Shown: piece by piece, positions 25,682-33,701 of the stretch
Numbering within the stretch: the first letter of the stretch is position 1
Layout of the letters: each line of letters opens with the position of its first letter
Assembly (NCBI GenBank): GCA_965226435.1
Contig: CBDDCY010000007.1
Span: 62,001-126,000 of the forward strand
DNA length: 64,000 bases
Reading direction: 5' to 3'
Source of the DNA: UBA6623 sp965226435
Lineage (GTDB): Bacteria; Acidobacteriota; Terriglobia; Bryobacterales; UBA6623
Notes under the pieces: generated by a model
What the model was told of the DNA's origin: nothing
The model's input: the letters and a program-made list of their open reading frames with translations, nothing else
Database searches by the model: none
Position numbers and translations under genes: made by a program

Positions 25682-27520
25682 TTAACTTTTGACGTCGGCG
25701 GTCCATTGACCGATCTGGAAGATGACGAACTCGGCCGGCTTCGTGGGCGCCAGACCCACCAGGCAGATCATCCGACCGTTGTCGATATCATTCTGGGTCA
25801 TCGTCGTGCGGTCGCAGCGAACAAAGAAAGCGTCTTCGGGTTTGTCGCCCAGTAGAGCGCCCTGGCGCCACAAGACGAGCAGGAAGTCCTCGACGGTCTG
25901 CCGGATGTTCGCCCACAGGCGTTGGTTGTTGGGCTCGAAAACGGCCCACTGCGTGCCTTTGTCGATCGAGTGTTCGATGAAGATGAAGAGGCGACGCACG
26001 TTGACGTACTTCCACTCCGGGTCGGAGCTCATCGTGCGGGCGCCCCAAACTCGACTGCCGCTCCCCTCGAAGAAACGCAGAGCGTTGATGCCCTCGGGGT
26101 TCAGGACATCCTGTCGCGACTTGTTGATATTGGCTTCAAAGCGCGTCAATCCGCGAACGACTTCATTGGCCGGCGCTTTATGCACTCCGCGTTCGACATC
26201 GGACCGCGCATAGATCCCCGTCACGAATCCCGAGGGAGGCAGCAGTAAGCGATTGGGCGGCGCCCCTTGGGAGGGGCGCTCGGTGGGATCGAGGATTTCA
26301 ACCCAAGGATGATAGAGCGCCGAATACTTGCTGTCGAACTTATTGCGGAACTCCCGAATCTCGTTCATCGAGCTGCCCTGGGGAGCATCGACGACCGCAA
26401 TCCGGTAGCGCATCCGTTCCGCATGGCTGACGACCCGCTCGGCGGCCTGCGCGCTGAGGTCCGAATCGTCGTAGCCGCCGCCGTCGGGGACCGCCACGAT
26501 CGCAATGTCTTCCACTTCGCCGAGAGCTTCAAGCCCGGTTGCCTTGACGCTCGCGTCGTCAAGGGAGGCCGCCTCGCCTTTCAAATCGTCCGGCTGAGCC
26601 ATCGCGCCGTCAGCGCCGCCGGCGAGCCGAGGCGCGACGTTGCCCTGCAAGGCAATCATGAGCCGCGCGGCCGGCACCGGATCGGGAGCCGAGGCATCCC
26701 AATCGAGCCAGACCATCGAATCCTCGTTCTCCGGGTCGTCGCGCTGTAGAATCTTGCCGATGTAGCGTTTCTGATCCGGGTGCGCGCCGAGTTCCTCGGA
26801 TACGTCGGTCCGTTCGTTATCGACCGAGACGACCACGCGCAGCTCGACGAGCTGAATCACGTCGCCCGCCGCCGGGGTGACGGCCCCGCCATCCCCTTGG
26901 AACGTCTGGGTCCCTTCGGCGTCCACTTCCACGACAGCCAAATTGGCGAGCTGAAGGGGATCGTTGCCCGTCGGCGACGCACTTCCCGAAGGAATGATCT
27001 CGACGACGGCGCCCGCCTTGACTCGTCTCGCTTGGATAACGCCGTCGTCCGAGTAGGCGAGGTTCTTGCCGCGCACGACTTCCGCGGTCACCAGCACATT
27101 GCCGGCGGCTCCCGGCCAACGCGCCCGCCAAACCGCTTCGTTGGCGCCAACCATGATGATGCGGCTCGCCGCGCCCGGGTCGACCGTGTCGGGCGGCGTC
27201 TCGACCGGCGCGTAAACGCGCGAGACGTAAAGCCTTTGTCCGCCGTTGTCGAAAAACGCGCGCGCCGCGTGCGCGGTGTAGCCGATGTGCTCGCTGCCGC
27301 CGCTCAACCACAAAGAGTCCAAACCGCCGTAGACGCGTTCGAATTCGGTAAAGCTGGTGATCAGCCGCGGCTCCGTCGTTTTGGGTCCGCCGGGGTATTG
27401 CACCGGCCCCCAGCGGGTCATGCCGGCAAAGCCCGTCGTGCTTGTCGCGACCCCCTCGATTGACTTGGAACGGAAACTGACTTCCTCGATGTAAACTCCT
27501 GGTGCCAAATATTCAGGCAT
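25682..27520 (-). CDS. Contractile sheath protein 1 (Afp2/3-like), 612 aa
   Basis: Main sheath subunit. It starts YLAPGVYIEEVSFRSKSIEG, the canonical sheath N-terminus, has the FFDNGGQRLYVSRVYAP strand and a C-terminal sheath domain (PPSGFVTGIYARSDVERGVH, then RRLFIFIEHSIDKGTQWAVF). Residues ~130-330 form an inserted surface domain. It precedes tube gene 1 by 12 bp; such sheath-tube pairs are usually the most abundant products of the operon. Confidence 0.93.
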   Translation of the reverse strand: MPEYLAPGVYIEEVSFRSKSIEGVATSTTGFAGMTRWGPVQYPGGPKTTEPRLITSFTEFERVYGGLDSLWLSGGSEHIGYTAHAARAFFDNGGQRLYVSRVYAPVETPPDTVDPGAASRIIMVGANEAVWRARWPGAAGNVLVTAEVVRGKNLAYSDDGVIQARRVKAGAVVEIIPSGSASPTGNDPLQLANLAVVEVDAEGTQTFQGDGGAVTPAAGDVIQLVELRVVVSVDNERTDVSEELGAHPDQKRYIGKILQRDDPENEDSMVWLDWDASAPDPVPAARLMIALQGNVAPRLAGGADGAMAQPDDLKGEAASLDDASVKATGLEALGEVEDIAIVAVPDGGGYDDSDLSAQAAERVVSHAERMRYRIAVVDAPQGSSMNEIREFRNKFDSKYSALYHPWVEILDPTERPSQGAPPNRLLLPPSGFVTGIYARSDVERGVHKAPANEVVRGLTRFEANINKSRQDVLNPEGINALRFFEGSGSRVWGARTMSSDPEWKYVNVRRLFIFIEHSIDKGTQWAVFEPNNQRLWANIRQTVEDFLLVLWRQGALLGDKPEDAFFVRCDRTTMTQNDIDNGRMICLVGLAPTKPAEFVIFQIGQWTADVKS

Positions 27521-27553
27521 ATGACAGCTCCTTGTGGGCGCCTCGATGACGCC

Positions 27554-28333
27554 TTAGGAAAGGGTGAACTCTCGACTCTCGGTTCGTCCCAACCGAAACT
27601 CCACCAGTTCGGAATGAAGCTCGGTGTACTCTTGGGGCGGATCCAATCCGGGAGACACTCGATCCGGGTCTTGCGGCGCCGGCGCCGCTTCCAGAGGTAG
27701 ATCCCAAAGCGGATCCGATTCCCCCGCCGAAGCGGGTGACGGAGTGATCGCGGGACCCCAAATTCGAACCCGCGCCGACACCGGGTCGATCAAATCGCCG
27801 ACCGGGATTGTTTGCGGGCTTATCAAGAGAAAAAACTCTCCCCGATCGTCGCCGTGCGCCAGCCCCACCACAATCTCGGGGTTGCCACTGCCCGGCAGCG
27901 TGACGAAGATACGGGTCCAGCGCATCACGCCGCCATTCCTGACCACGCGTCCGCGCAAGCCCGTCGCCGTTCGGTGGACGTCGTAGGCCGCGCCGGGAAA
28001 CAGCGCCGGCCGTCTCACTCGCTGGGTGTAGGGCTCATTCCGCGCCGCCTCGAGCGTGAGAACCGGAATCCGCAATCGCCGCGGAACAAATCGCCGGTTC
28101 GATGCCACCAGCCGCAGATCGACCGTTTCCCCCAGGCCGGGAAAGTAGCGTAAAACATGGCGGCATGAATTATGTCGCTCGATCGGCGGCCGCCGCAAGC
28201 CCCGCGCCTGTTCGTCGAACGAGATCCCGATCGACCGCGCGATGATGCAGCCTCGCTGCGCGTCCTGAGGCTCCAGTCCGAGCGCCAGATGTTCGACCCT
28301 TTCATCAAACCCTTCGGGGACAAACTCGTTCAT
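27554..28333 (-). CDS. eCIS protein between tube terminator and sheath, 259 aa, function unknown
   Basis: I place the start at ATG 28333 (MNEFVPEGFDERV), which overlaps the Afp16-like stop by 4 nt (ATGA). An in-frame upstream start exists but would run antisense-like sequence through the previous gene. The protein has an Arg-rich middle with beta-strand character (RIPVLTLEAARNEPYTQRV, AYDVHRTATGLRGRVV, TRIFVTLPGSGNPEIVVGLA) and a Pro-rich C-terminal region. No family is recognised. Its place in the operon suggests a cap, collar or surface decoration. Confidence 0.65.
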   Translation of the reverse strand: MNEFVPEGFDERVEHLALGLEPQDAQRGCIIARSIGISFDEQARGLRRPPIERHNSCRHVLRYFPGLGETVDLRLVASNRRFVPRRLRIPVLTLEAARNEPYTQRVRRPALFPGAAYDVHRTATGLRGRVVRNGGVMRWTRIFVTLPGSGNPEIVVGLAHGDDRGEFFLLISPQTIPVGDLIDPVSARVRIWGPAITPSPASAGESDPLWDLPLEAAPAPQDPDRVSPGLDPPQEYTELHSELVEFRLGRTESREFTLS

Positions 28334-28926
28334 GAGGTCACCCTGGGCCGAGCGCCGGTTGCGGTGGTCGTGACGGGATGATCCGTCACCAGATTCTTGC
28401 TGTCGAGCCGAACAATCCGAGCGATATAGGGCACGCTGAGCCGGTAGTCGGTGGGCAACGAATCGAACGTCCGCATCACGGCCTCGGTCGAAATTTCGCC
28501 AATCAACAATTGGACGGATTCGTTGACCGCCCACTCGGTCGAGGGGTGAAGCAGAGGCCCGCTTAATATCGGATTTGAGTCCAAACACTGCATCGTTTTC
28601 CCTAGAATTCGCAACTCGTACTCGGCGTTTTCGGCCCAAGGCGTGAGCAGAAAGTACAGATCGAGCGGTAGATGGGAGCGGCCGTCCGCGCTGCCCGCCG
28701 CCGACCAGGCCGCTCGCATGGCGCGGTTAAAATCGACTTGATAGAAAAAACTGGAAAGCGCCGGCGATCCAATCACATTGGACGCGGTCTTTTGGGCGAA
28801 GTCGTCACTGCGTACCAGGACTGCCCGGGTTTTTTTGCCGGGCACGGGTTCGTCCTCCTCGAAAGACTGATTCAACAGTCTCTCCACGCTCTTTCCGGCG
28901 GCCGCAACCGCCGCGAAACCGGCCAT
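28330..28926 (-). CDS. Tube terminator, DUF4255 / Pvc16 type (Afp16-like), 198 aa
   Basis: First gene of the eCIS operon. The core matches the DUF4255 family that caps tube and sheath: LSSFFYQVDFNRAMRAAWSA, then HLPLDLYFLLTPWAENAEYE and the closing SVPYIARIVRLDSK. GGAG lies about 7 nt before the ATG. The residue pattern LGKTMQCLDSNPIL is also typical. In Afp, this protein stops tube growth and determines normal particle length. Confidence 0.9.
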   Translation of the reverse strand: MAGFAAVAAAGKSVERLLNQSFEEDEPVPGKKTRAVLVRSDDFAQKTASNVIGSPALSSFFYQVDFNRAMRAAWSAAGSADGRSHLPLDLYFLLTPWAENAEYELRILGKTMQCLDSNPILSGPLLHPSTEWAVNESVQLLIGEISTEAVMRTFDSLPTDYRLSVPYIARIVRLDSKNLVTDHPVTTTATGARPRVTS

Positions 28927-29180
28927 AAGCTTTCTCCGTCCAGCTCAACATCTATCGCCGGATGGGCGGTTGCGCGCTACCCTGGGGGGACAACGGCGGA
29001 ACAGCGTACTCACCGACTGAGAGCCAAGTTTGTATCCGTTGTTACGAACCGCGGGTTGTCTATCACGCGTTCCGGATTTAAGTCAAATTTAATTTGCCAA
29101 ATCGCCCTAAATACAAGATTCGTTCATAATGATTTACTACGCATATAAGATTTATTGTTTAAAACATAACTATCTTTTTG
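28927..29180 (-). promoter_or_regulatory. AT-rich upstream region, probable eCIS operon promoter
   Basis: A locally AT-rich stretch (about 29070-29180) in otherwise GC-rich DNA lies directly upstream of the eCIS operon. Reading toward the operon, a TTGACT hexamer (revcomp of about 29087-29092) followed about 16-17 nt later by GATAGA is a weak sigma-70-like pair. No operator palindrome is obvious. The promoter call rests on position and base composition. Confidence 0.4.
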
Positions 29181-29517
29181 TGGTGAATTGATACCGTCCC
29201 GAGGGGCCGCAAGGGTTTGGGCCGGCCGGTTCCGTCGCCGCGGCCGTGGCGGGCGCCGATTCGTGTCCGGAATGGAGATCACGAGCCGAGCAAGACGATC
29301 CTCCTCTCAAGGTTGCCGATCGGCCCCTGATCCGCATCGAATACCGCCGTCCCCGACGGAGGCAATGCTCCCTTTCAGCGCGAAAAAGAACCGGATTTGG
29401 GAAGCGGCGTCGGTGTATACTGTGTCGGGGTCTCGGCCGAAATAGAAGTTCCCGCTGGAAGGGCGAAGACCCATCAAAAAGGGGTGCCCGCCGACGCGTC
29501 GGTTGTCGCGCGGATAA
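29181..29517. other. Intergenic stretch without a supported gene
   Basis: GC-rich DNA between the AT-rich eCIS upstream region and the truncated receptor fragment. Open frames exist on both strands but show no recognisable motif, start site or family similarity. It may contain the promoter for the fragment that follows. Confidence 0.3.
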
Positions 29518-29808
29518 GTGGTCATGTGGGGAAAGGGACAGAACGAGCGAGTCGCACGCGCATGGATTGTGCTGCTTGCCCTGGGGATCGTTTTCGCCGA
29601 CGGGGCCTTCGCCCAAGCCGGTGACGCAAGCGGCCGGTTGTCCGGCCTGGTCGTTGACGCGCAAGGCGGGGCGGCTAAACACTTCGTTCTGTTTATGGCG
29701 GTGGATCTGATTGGTGAACCCGCTTTTCTCACCGCGTGGCGAGGCAAAGTGCATGAGAGGGCCGTCAGTACAAGACGCGGGCCGCTTGGCGCGCGCAGGC
29801 GTACTTGA
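29518..29808 (+). pseudogene. Truncated TonB-dependent (OAR-like) receptor: signal peptide and first strand only
   Basis: An open frame of 96 codons starting MVMWGKGQNERVARAW, with a clear signal peptide (IVLLALGIVFADGAFAQ) followed by GRLSGLVVDAQGG. This is the usual start of an acidobacterial receptor: signal peptide, then a carboxypeptidase-regulatory-like fold beginning GxVxGxVxDxxGxx, as also seen in the full receptor at 33702. After about residue 52 the similarity stops and the frame becomes Arg-rich and non-conserved. It is therefore read as the 5' remnant of a deleted receptor gene; a genuine small exported protein is possible but less likely. Confidence 0.5.
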
Positions 29809-29817
29809 ACAGTACGC
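29799..29817. repeat. Small hairpin after the receptor remnant
   Basis: GCGTAC and GTACGC arms separated by seven bases form a perfect 6-bp stem overlapping the end of the truncated receptor frame. It could be a terminator stem, but there is no T-run. Confidence 0.3.
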
Positions 29818-29938
29818 TTGAGCACGGCGAGCAAGCGCACCGAAGTAATGGCGGGCCTATCGTGTGCTTTGCCCATCAGGCGGTGAGAAATGCGGGTGAA
29901 CCCTTCGACCAAGCAGAGAACCGGCGACCGAAAGCCTC

Positions 29939-30364
29939 CTACTCTTGGCCGAGCCAACCGCTCGGTATGCGCCGCGCCCCGCACAATCCCGACGCAAGGA
30001 TATGCCGCATGTCTCGGTCCTTGGCGAGCAAGACCACTCCGGCTTCTTCCGCCAGCCGCGCGATGAGACAATCAATCGTCGAACGCACGGAGACGCCTCG
30101 CCGGCGGAGGTTCCGATATAGCGCGGCGGCGGCGAGATAACTGTCGGGTTCCGTGGGTGTCAGACACTTCATATCTCGAAAAAACGGTTCCAAACTCTCG
30201 AGCGAACCGCGATTGCGGATACCCTGGAAAAACTCGGTGATCACAACGCCGCAGGTAACTATATCCACCTCATCCTCGATGAGGACGGCGAGCACCTCAG
30301 CTTCGGGACTAGGGTGACCGTTGAAGAAATCCACCCAAACCGACGTGTCGACCAGAACCGTCAT
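29939..30364 (-). CDS. vapC: VapC-family PIN-domain ribonuclease toxin, 141 aa
   Basis: PIN domain with the four acidic residues in place: LVDTSVWVDFF (Asp6), VVITEFFQGIR (Glu), STIDCLIARLAEE (Asp) and LLAKDRDM (Asp). VapC toxins cut tRNA or rRNA and are held inactive by VapB. Its ATG overlaps the upstream antitoxin stop by 4 nt, the usual coupled arrangement. Normal length, so the module looks intact. Confidence 0.9.
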   Translation of the reverse strand: MTVLVDTSVWVDFFNGHPSPEAEVLAVLIEDEVDIVTCGVVITEFFQGIRNRGSLESLEPFFRDMKCLTPTEPDSYLAAAALYRNLRRRGVSVRSTIDCLIARLAEEAGVVLLAKDRDMRHILASGLCGARRIPSGWLGQE

Positions 30365-30555
30365 TGGCGTTTTCGGAGGGCGTCGATGTCACCTTCCCAC
30401 GCCACCTTGCCCCGCAACTGCAACAGTTTCTTCCGACGTCGAGTCCGCGCGAACTGCCGGAGGGCTTGATTGATGACCTCGGTCTTCGTTCGGCCTTGGG
30501 AATGCTCCATCGCGGAGGCCAAGGCTTGATCATCGATGTTGAGTGTTGTTCGCAC
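30361..30555 (-). CDS. vapB: VapB-family antitoxin, 64 aa
   Basis: Short DNA-binding antitoxin starting at GTG 30555: MRTTLNIDDQALASAMEHS, then KTEVINQALRQFARTRRRKK, a ribbon-helix-helix of the VapB/DUF2191 type, with a C-terminal toxin-binding tail. An AGGAG site lies just upstream. It overlaps the toxin gene by 4 nt and probably represses its own promoter through the palindrome at 30593-30608. Confidence 0.88.
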   Translation of the reverse strand: MRTTLNIDDQALASAMEHSQGRTKTEVINQALRQFARTRRRKKLLQLRGKVAWEGDIDALRKRQ

Positions 30556-30562
30556 GATCTGC

Positions 30563-30608
30563 TCTCCTACGCATATAATACATCACTTAGATCTGCATCG
30601 TCATGCAG
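30563..30608 (-). promoter_or_regulatory. vapBC promoter and palindromic operator
   Basis: Reading toward vapB: a palindrome CTGCAT-4-ATGCAG (30593-30608), then a TATTAT -10-like hexamer (revcomp of 30575-30580), then an AGGAG ribosome site before the GTG start. The palindrome sits where the -35 would be, as expected for an autorepressor site. Confidence 0.55.
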
Positions 30609-30685
30609 GGCTCGTTACTTATCCGATTGCTCCCGGATGACGCAACGGGCAACCGTAACGAAAGTCATGACCGCCCGGCCGCCGT

Positions 30686-32623
30686 TCACCAAATGTAATC
30701 CTTCGCCATCTCACGCGTGTCGTGGCCGTCAAGCAGGTGCATGACGCGGACCTTCTTCAGCGCTACCGGCGACAGCTGCCCGCTCGGGATGTAGAGGATT
30801 TGCCGCCCCAATCGCGCGGCAATGCTCTTGAAGGTCGAGCGCGGAGGCTTGGGCGCGACGTAGACAACCAGCTTTTCGAGCGAATAATCGATCGCGGCGA
30901 GCAAGAGCCGCTCCGGCTTCGTGCGGGCGAAAGCGTAATCGAGATCGGTCCACACGTCCATGAGACGCTGCGAGGGAAGGGTCAACAGCAAGCCGCCGTA
31001 CTCCGCTCGCCCGATGCCGGGGCCGACCGTATTTTCATAGGGATCGGTGGCGTAAAACGCCATGTCCGACTCGTTTTGGTGCTCGCCGAGCCAGGTCAGG
31101 CAATAGGGATAGCGGTTGTCGTGATCCTCGTCGAAGATGATGACGACGGCCCCCACTTCGCCCGACACGCGCTGCTGCCGGCGCACGTAGATCTTCTTCT
31201 CGTGCCAATTGCGCAACGTCTCGCGCAGGTCGATGCCGTCGAGCATCGAGGTTTGGCAAGGCTCGGAGTAGGTTCGCTCTTCGGACAGAATACTCTTGCC
31301 CTTCTTCTTGAGAAAGACGCCGTAGTTTTCGATCACCAGGTCTTCGGGCGGATAGGAACAGACGCCCTGTCCCTGCCATTGCCGCTGCCACTCGCCGGGG
31401 AAACGCTCTTTCTTGCGGCCCTTGAGTCCCATCGGACGCCGTCGCCCCTTCTTCCCCCGACGGCGCGGCCGCAGGCGAATCAAGCGCGTGTTGAGCCACA
31501 TCTGCTCGCCGGAAACATTCGCGGTCGTTAGGTCGGACTCGACCTTCTGCGCCGGGTAGGCTCCGGCCATCTCCCACATCTCCCATGCGAAGTTGTCGTC
31601 GACGACCGAACGCGCCGCGACGGTCAACTCGAACAGCCCGCCGAGTAGTTGGTTCGACACCAGCGCCAAATTGCGCGAATAGCGAGCCCACAGGCGACGC
31701 TGCCAATGGCTGATTTCCTCTCCGGTGTTCTTCGTGTATTGGCGTTCGGATGCGGCGAAAAGCCGGAAATGCAGTTTGCGGCGGTCAATCGGCTCGTGCG
31801 CCGCCCGCGCAATGGCGGCCTCGCGCGGATCCACCTGAGGCGCGCCCACAACGGAAAAACCCAACCGCGCCGCGCGGGTTTCAACCTCGGCCGGAGGCGG
31901 GGGCGGCGCGCCCCGGCGGCGCGCCTCATAGACGGCCCCGAGAAAAGGCATGTCGGTCAGCACTTCGGCCAAGCACTCGGGGTGCAAGTTCAGCAGGCGA
32001 ACGCCCCGCCTCGTCGCCTTGCGCAGCGGCCGGGTCTGGGGCGTTTCCATGGCCTGCAGCAGCGGGTCCAGCAAATTCAGCGAGACGACAACGAAAACGG
32101 ACGCTTCCGGGTCGAGGCTCTGCAGCTTCCATGCCAGCCCTTCGGCATGCACCGCCAACTCGGAAGTCCGAGCACGCCGGTTAACGCGATACGCCCCGAC
32201 GTATTTGTCGAGGCCCAGTTGTTCGACCGCGTAGGGATGGGGATAGGATTCCTCGACATGCGGCCGCCCGCCGATGTCGGGATCCAAAAACTCGGTTTCC
32301 GCGCCGATCTCCTTGGCCGTGCGAAGCGCCTCGACAAACGGGTCGGTCACCTCGACGGGAAGATAGACGGCGCGATCGGCCTGGTCGTGTTCAGACTGCT
32401 TCGCCCCCTCGTCGTCGTAAATGATGACGGAAAGCTCCGGCAGCCGATCGACCGCGCGGCCGTATACCTCCGACAGCGTGACGGGCAGCTCGACGGCGAC
32501 GATGGCGGGCTTTTCGCGAAGCAGTTCGTCGCGCAGGCGTTGGGCGAATTCCATACGCCCGGGAACCACTGGAAAATAGCGAATCCGGCCGCGTCGCAGG
32601 TCGTTGTCAGGATCGGGGAACAT
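30686..32623 (-). CDS. TraB/EreA-like protein paired with MoxR ATPase, 645 aa, function unknown
   Basis: I choose ATG 32623 (MFPDPDNDLRRG), which overlaps the end of the MoxR gene by 17 nt; a longer in-frame start would run antisense-like sequence. The N-terminal ~250 residues resemble the TraB/EreA/ChaN-like superfamily (REKPAIVAVELPVTLSEVYG), while the middle is rich in basic residues (RLRPRRRGKKGRRRPMGLKG). The C-terminal part (EYGGLLLTLPSQRLMDVWTD) is conserved-looking but unknown. MoxR ATPases often work with a partner encoded next to them, commonly a VWA protein; none is present here. Family assignment is tentative. Confidence 0.55.
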   Translation of the reverse strand: MFPDPDNDLRRGRIRYFPVVPGRMEFAQRLRDELLREKPAIVAVELPVTLSEVYGRAVDRLPELSVIIYDDEGAKQSEHDQADRAVYLPVEVTDPFVEALRTAKEIGAETEFLDPDIGGRPHVEESYPHPYAVEQLGLDKYVGAYRVNRRARTSELAVHAEGLAWKLQSLDPEASVFVVVSLNLLDPLLQAMETPQTRPLRKATRRGVRLLNLHPECLAEVLTDMPFLGAVYEARRRGAPPPPPAEVETRAARLGFSVVGAPQVDPREAAIARAAHEPIDRRKLHFRLFAASERQYTKNTGEEISHWQRRLWARYSRNLALVSNQLLGGLFELTVAARSVVDDNFAWEMWEMAGAYPAQKVESDLTTANVSGEQMWLNTRLIRLRPRRRGKKGRRRPMGLKGRKKERFPGEWQRQWQGQGVCSYPPEDLVIENYGVFLKKKGKSILSEERTYSEPCQTSMLDGIDLRETLRNWHEKKIYVRRQQRVSGEVGAVVIIFDEDHDNRYPYCLTWLGEHQNESDMAFYATDPYENTVGPGIGRAEYGGLLLTLPSQRLMDVWTDLDYAFARTKPERLLLAAIDYSLEKLVVYVAPKPPRSTFKSIAARLGRQILYIPSGQLSPVALKKVRVMHLLDGHDTREMAKDYIW

Positions 32624-33458
32624 AGCGCAGCGCCTCGCGCCCGAGCGTCTGGACGACGGCGGTGTAGAGCACTTTGCCGGTGTCTCGCGGCGCATCGCCC
32701 ACGGCCAGCTTGAGTCCGAAGCGGGCGATATTGATGCCGTCGCGAGCGCTATAGCGTTCATCGGCCGCATGCGCCGACTGCAGGAAATCGGTGACGTAGT
32801 TGAGCACTTCGTCGTCGGCGAAGGGCAGATTCTCCTTGAGAATGGCGAGCTCTTCGTCGCGCTCGGGGAAGTCGATCATGATCTGCGGCTGCAGCCGCGA
32901 GTGGATATACTCGGGCAACTCAAAGGTCGAGGCGTCGTCGTTCATCGTCGCCACCATCCGAAAATCACGGTGAGCGTGAATCTTGACGCCCGCGACGATG
33001 GATTCCACATAGCGCCGGTTGTCGAGCAGCGGAGCCAGCGACGCCCAGCTTTTCTCGCTCATGCGGTTGCCTTCGTCGAGAATCACCACGCCGCCGCGGA
33101 TCATCGCCGTGACCAGCGGAGAAGCCACGTAGCGCAACTGTCCCTCGCTCTCGATCACGGGGGTGACGAGCAGGTCTTCGGGGCGCGTGTCGAGCGTGGC
33201 TTGGGTGATGTAGACTTCCCGTCCGAGCCGTTGCGCGCCGGCATAGGCGAGGGTGGTCTTACCGACGCCGGGTTTGCCGAGCAGACGCGGCGTCATCGGC
33301 ATGTCGTGCTCGTGCACCGTCAGCCAGGCGGCGAGCAATTGACGCATCAGCTCGTCCTGGCCGATCCACTTGATCGACAGTTCATCCGGGTGGGCTAAGT
33401 GGAGGTTCACGCCCTCGATCACAACGGTCCGGCTGGTCGGAGCCTTCATATTGTTCAT
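32607..33458 (-). CDS. MoxR-type AAA+ ATPase, 283 aa
   Basis: Walker A GKPGVGKTT near residue 60, Walker B GGVVILDEGNRM near 125, and sensor region FRMVATMNDD. The protein lacks a long C-terminal extension, as usual for MoxR chaperone-like ATPases that remodel partner proteins or complexes. The closest partner is the coupled 645-aa gene. It is divergently oriented from the receptor gene at 33702, with 243 bp between them. Confidence 0.82.
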   Translation of the reverse strand: MNNMKAPTSRTVVIEGVNLHLAHPDELSIKWIGQDELMRQLLAAWLTVHEHDMPMTPRLLGKPGVGKTTLAYAGAQRLGREVYITQATLDTRPEDLLVTPVIESEGQLRYVASPLVTAMIRGGVVILDEGNRMSEKSWASLAPLLDNRRYVESIVAGVKIHAHRDFRMVATMNDDASTFELPEYIHSRLQPQIMIDFPERDEELAILKENLPFADDEVLNYVTDFLQSAHAADERYSARDGINIARFGLKLAVGDAPRDTGKVLYTAVVQTLGREALRYVPRS

Positions 33459-33701
33459 TCTACCGTGGGGTCAAGGGAGCGGCGGCGCGGAGCATTGCCG
33501 CCGAGGGGCAAGACCGTGTCGCTGAGTTAAGGAGTCGACCCGAAAACGCAGGGCACTATACTGACAACTGCGGACTTGCCCACACAGAAAATCGCGAATT
33601 GACGGCACGCGGGCCGACGGCTTTTCCCCGACAAACAGTACCTCAGGATACAGTCCCGCGCGTTACCGGCTGGCTTGTTGTTTGAAAAGGAAGTATCGAA
33701 A
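33459..33701. other. Divergent intergenic region (MoxR / TonB-type receptor)
   Basis: Contains the upstream regions of both divergent genes. An AAGGAAG ribosome site sits just before ATG 33702. I see no clear operator or -35/-10 pair beyond that. Confidence 0.35.

Noticed and set aside
28334..28639. Longer N-terminus for the 259-aa eCIS protein
   Set aside because: The extra in-frame codons overlap the Afp16-like gene and look like a shadow; the ATGA overlap start at 28333 is more economical.
3003..28926. Interpretation as an inducible prophage or a T6SS
   Set aside because: No capsid, terminase, portal, integrase or lysis genes, and no TssJLM-type membrane proteins; gene order matches eCIS.
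29307..30071. A 254-aa minus-strand open frame over the receptor fragment
   Set aside because: Arg/Pro/Ser-rich composition without motifs, overlapping the vapC gene; treated as a shadow.
29142..30580. The shared CTACGCATATAA 12-mer upstream of vapB and in the eCIS upstream region
   Set aside because: Short enough to occur by chance; not enough to claim a shared promoter element.
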